Below the pieces are notes generated by a model. The model saw only the letters and a program-made list of their open reading frames with translations. It was not told where the DNA came from and searched no databases. Below, one piece after another: positions 6,457-6,963 of a stretch of 6,963 nucleotides of DNA (the stretch's first letter is position 1; every line of letters starts with the position of its first letter). Origin of the DNA: Syntrophaceae bacterium UBA6112 (lineage in GTDB: Bacteria; Desulfobacterota; Syntrophia; Syntrophales; UBA5619). The stretch covers positions 1-6,963 of the forward strand of contig DIWG01000052.1 in NCBI GenBank assembly GCA_002423465.1, written 5' to 3'. The position numbers were made by a program, and so were the translations under genes.

Positions 6457-6921
6457 TTACAGGCCGATCAACCCCTTGGGCAGAGGAATTTTGAGAAACC
6501 GAACGAACAGGAGATAGGCGCTGACCGCCGTCAACAGGGAAAACCCCAGCAGCAGAGCCGGTCGCCTGATCCCGAGAATCCGGAGAAGAAACACCATGAG
6601 CAGAAAACAGAAGACCGGGTATCCCAGGAAACCCAGACACAGCGTCGCGGCGGCGGTAATGCCCAGAAACAGCAGAACCTGCTTGGCGTTGGCACGGGTT
6701 GCGACAGCGGGTTCGCGCGTCTGCGGGGTTGCCCCTTTTCCAAACAGAAGATTCAACAGAAAAAGAAGGGAGAGGATCATCAGAAGGATTCCCAGGCACA
6801 GCGGGAACAGACCCGATCCCGCCATCCGGAATGTCCCTATCGGCAACTGCAGGGATAGAACGGCGGTGATCCCCCCGAAAAGGAAAACGATCCCACACCC
6901 GATCAGTTCATCCCTTTTCAT
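6457..6921 (-). CDS. tctB: Tripartite tricarboxylate transporter small membrane subunit, TctB family
   Basis: This is the small integral membrane subunit of a TTT transporter. It pairs with TctA in the inner membrane and is needed for uptake, although its exact role is poorly defined. The 154-residue protein has the usual TctB (DUF1468) layout. A hydrophobic segment lies at about 8-24, followed by the family signature region around 33-44 (Gly-Ser-Gly-Leu-Phe-Pro), a second segment at about 40-59, a polar linker at 61-80, and further segments at about 82-98, 100-115 and 121-140. It ends in the typical Leu-Pro-Lys-Gly-Leu tail. Two ATGs are possible, at 6927 and 6921. A GAGGG Shine-Dalgarno at 6929-6933 is 7 bases from the second and only 1 base from the first, so 6921 is preferred. 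Its TAA stop overlaps the ribosome binding site of tctA, which implies translational coupling. The family call is firm; the substrate is unknown. Confidence 0.88.
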   Translation of the reverse strand: MKRDELIGCGIVFLFGGITAVLSLQLPIGTFRMAGSGLFPLCLGILLMILSLLFLLNLLFGKGATPQTREPAVATRANAKQVLLFLGITAAATLCLGFLGYPVFCFLLMVFLLRILGIRRPALLLGFSLLTAVSAYLLFVRFLKIPLPKGLIGL

Positions 6922-6931
6922 CTTCATTCCC

Positions 6932-6963
6932 TCACTTGAAACCCAATCGCCGGGAGATTTCGG
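6932..6963 (-). CDS. C-terminal end of an unidentified upstream gene (partial)
   Basis: Reading leftwards from the window edge, one frame gives Glu-Ile-Ser-Arg-Arg-Leu-Gly-Phe-Lys followed by TGA at 6934-6932. This looks like the amphipathic basic tail of a soluble protein. The stop lies 10 bases before the preferred tctB start, as expected for the preceding gene of the same operon. A second frame is also open from the edge and stops in a TGA overlapping the first tctB ATG, so the frame choice is not certain. Only about nine residues are visible, so no function can be assigned. The gene continues beyond base 6963. Confidence 0.4.
   Translation of the reverse strand, partial: EISRRLGFK

Noticed and set aside
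6158..6898. 246-codon minus-strand frame overlapping tctB and the start of tctA
   Set aside because: It is out of frame with two recognised membrane proteins, and its Arg/Ser/Pro-rich product has no hydrophobic segments or motifs.

Overview
The window is a compact catabolic and transport operon read entirely on the minus strand, so transcription runs from high to low coordinates. In transcription order it holds: the last codons of an unidentified gene (about 6932-6963); a complete tripartite tricarboxylate transporter (TTT) in the order TctB small membrane subunit (6457-6921), TctA large membrane subunit (4939-6447), TctC periplasmic binding protein (3943-4893); an M24 'pita-bread' fold hydrolase homologue (2735-3841); and two different Gfo/Idh/MocA oxidoreductases (1451-2608 and 367-1440). 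Six complete genes cover about 6.4 kb. Gaps are 9 to about 125 bases and nearly every gene has a recognisable Shine-Dalgarno sequence.

The low-coordinate end (1-366) holds no confident gene. It has a 40-codon ORF of unknown status (220-342), in the same frame as the preceding oxidoreductase and separated from it only by the stop codon and nine codons. It also has a well-formed sigma70-type promoter (83-111, minus strand) whose predicted start point sits on a 19-bp perfect inverted repeat (58-76). This looks like the regulated promoter of a further minus-strand transcription unit that begins beyond base 1.

The gene set suggests one job. The binding protein captures a carboxylated compound, TctA/TctB imports it, the M24-fold enzyme may cleave a C-N (amide or amidine-type) bond, and the two NAD(P)-dependent dehydrogenases may oxidise or epimerise a polyol, sugar or sugar-acid part. 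The substrate cannot be read from the sequence. The most interesting protein feature is that the M24 homologue has lost three of the five canonical metal ligands, which makes it creatinase-like rather than a metallopeptidase. The most interesting DNA features are the promoter/operator at 53-111 and two adjacent hairpins (3870-3912) between tctC and the M24 gene.

The organism is a bacterium with a fairly GC-rich genome, strong AGGAGG-type ribosome binding sites and a periplasm-dependent transporter, which suggests a Gram-negative proteobacterium or a Desulfobacterota (deltaproteobacterial) relative. That placement is inference from gene content and base composition only. No RNA genes, insertion sequences, CRISPR arrays or integration sites were seen.
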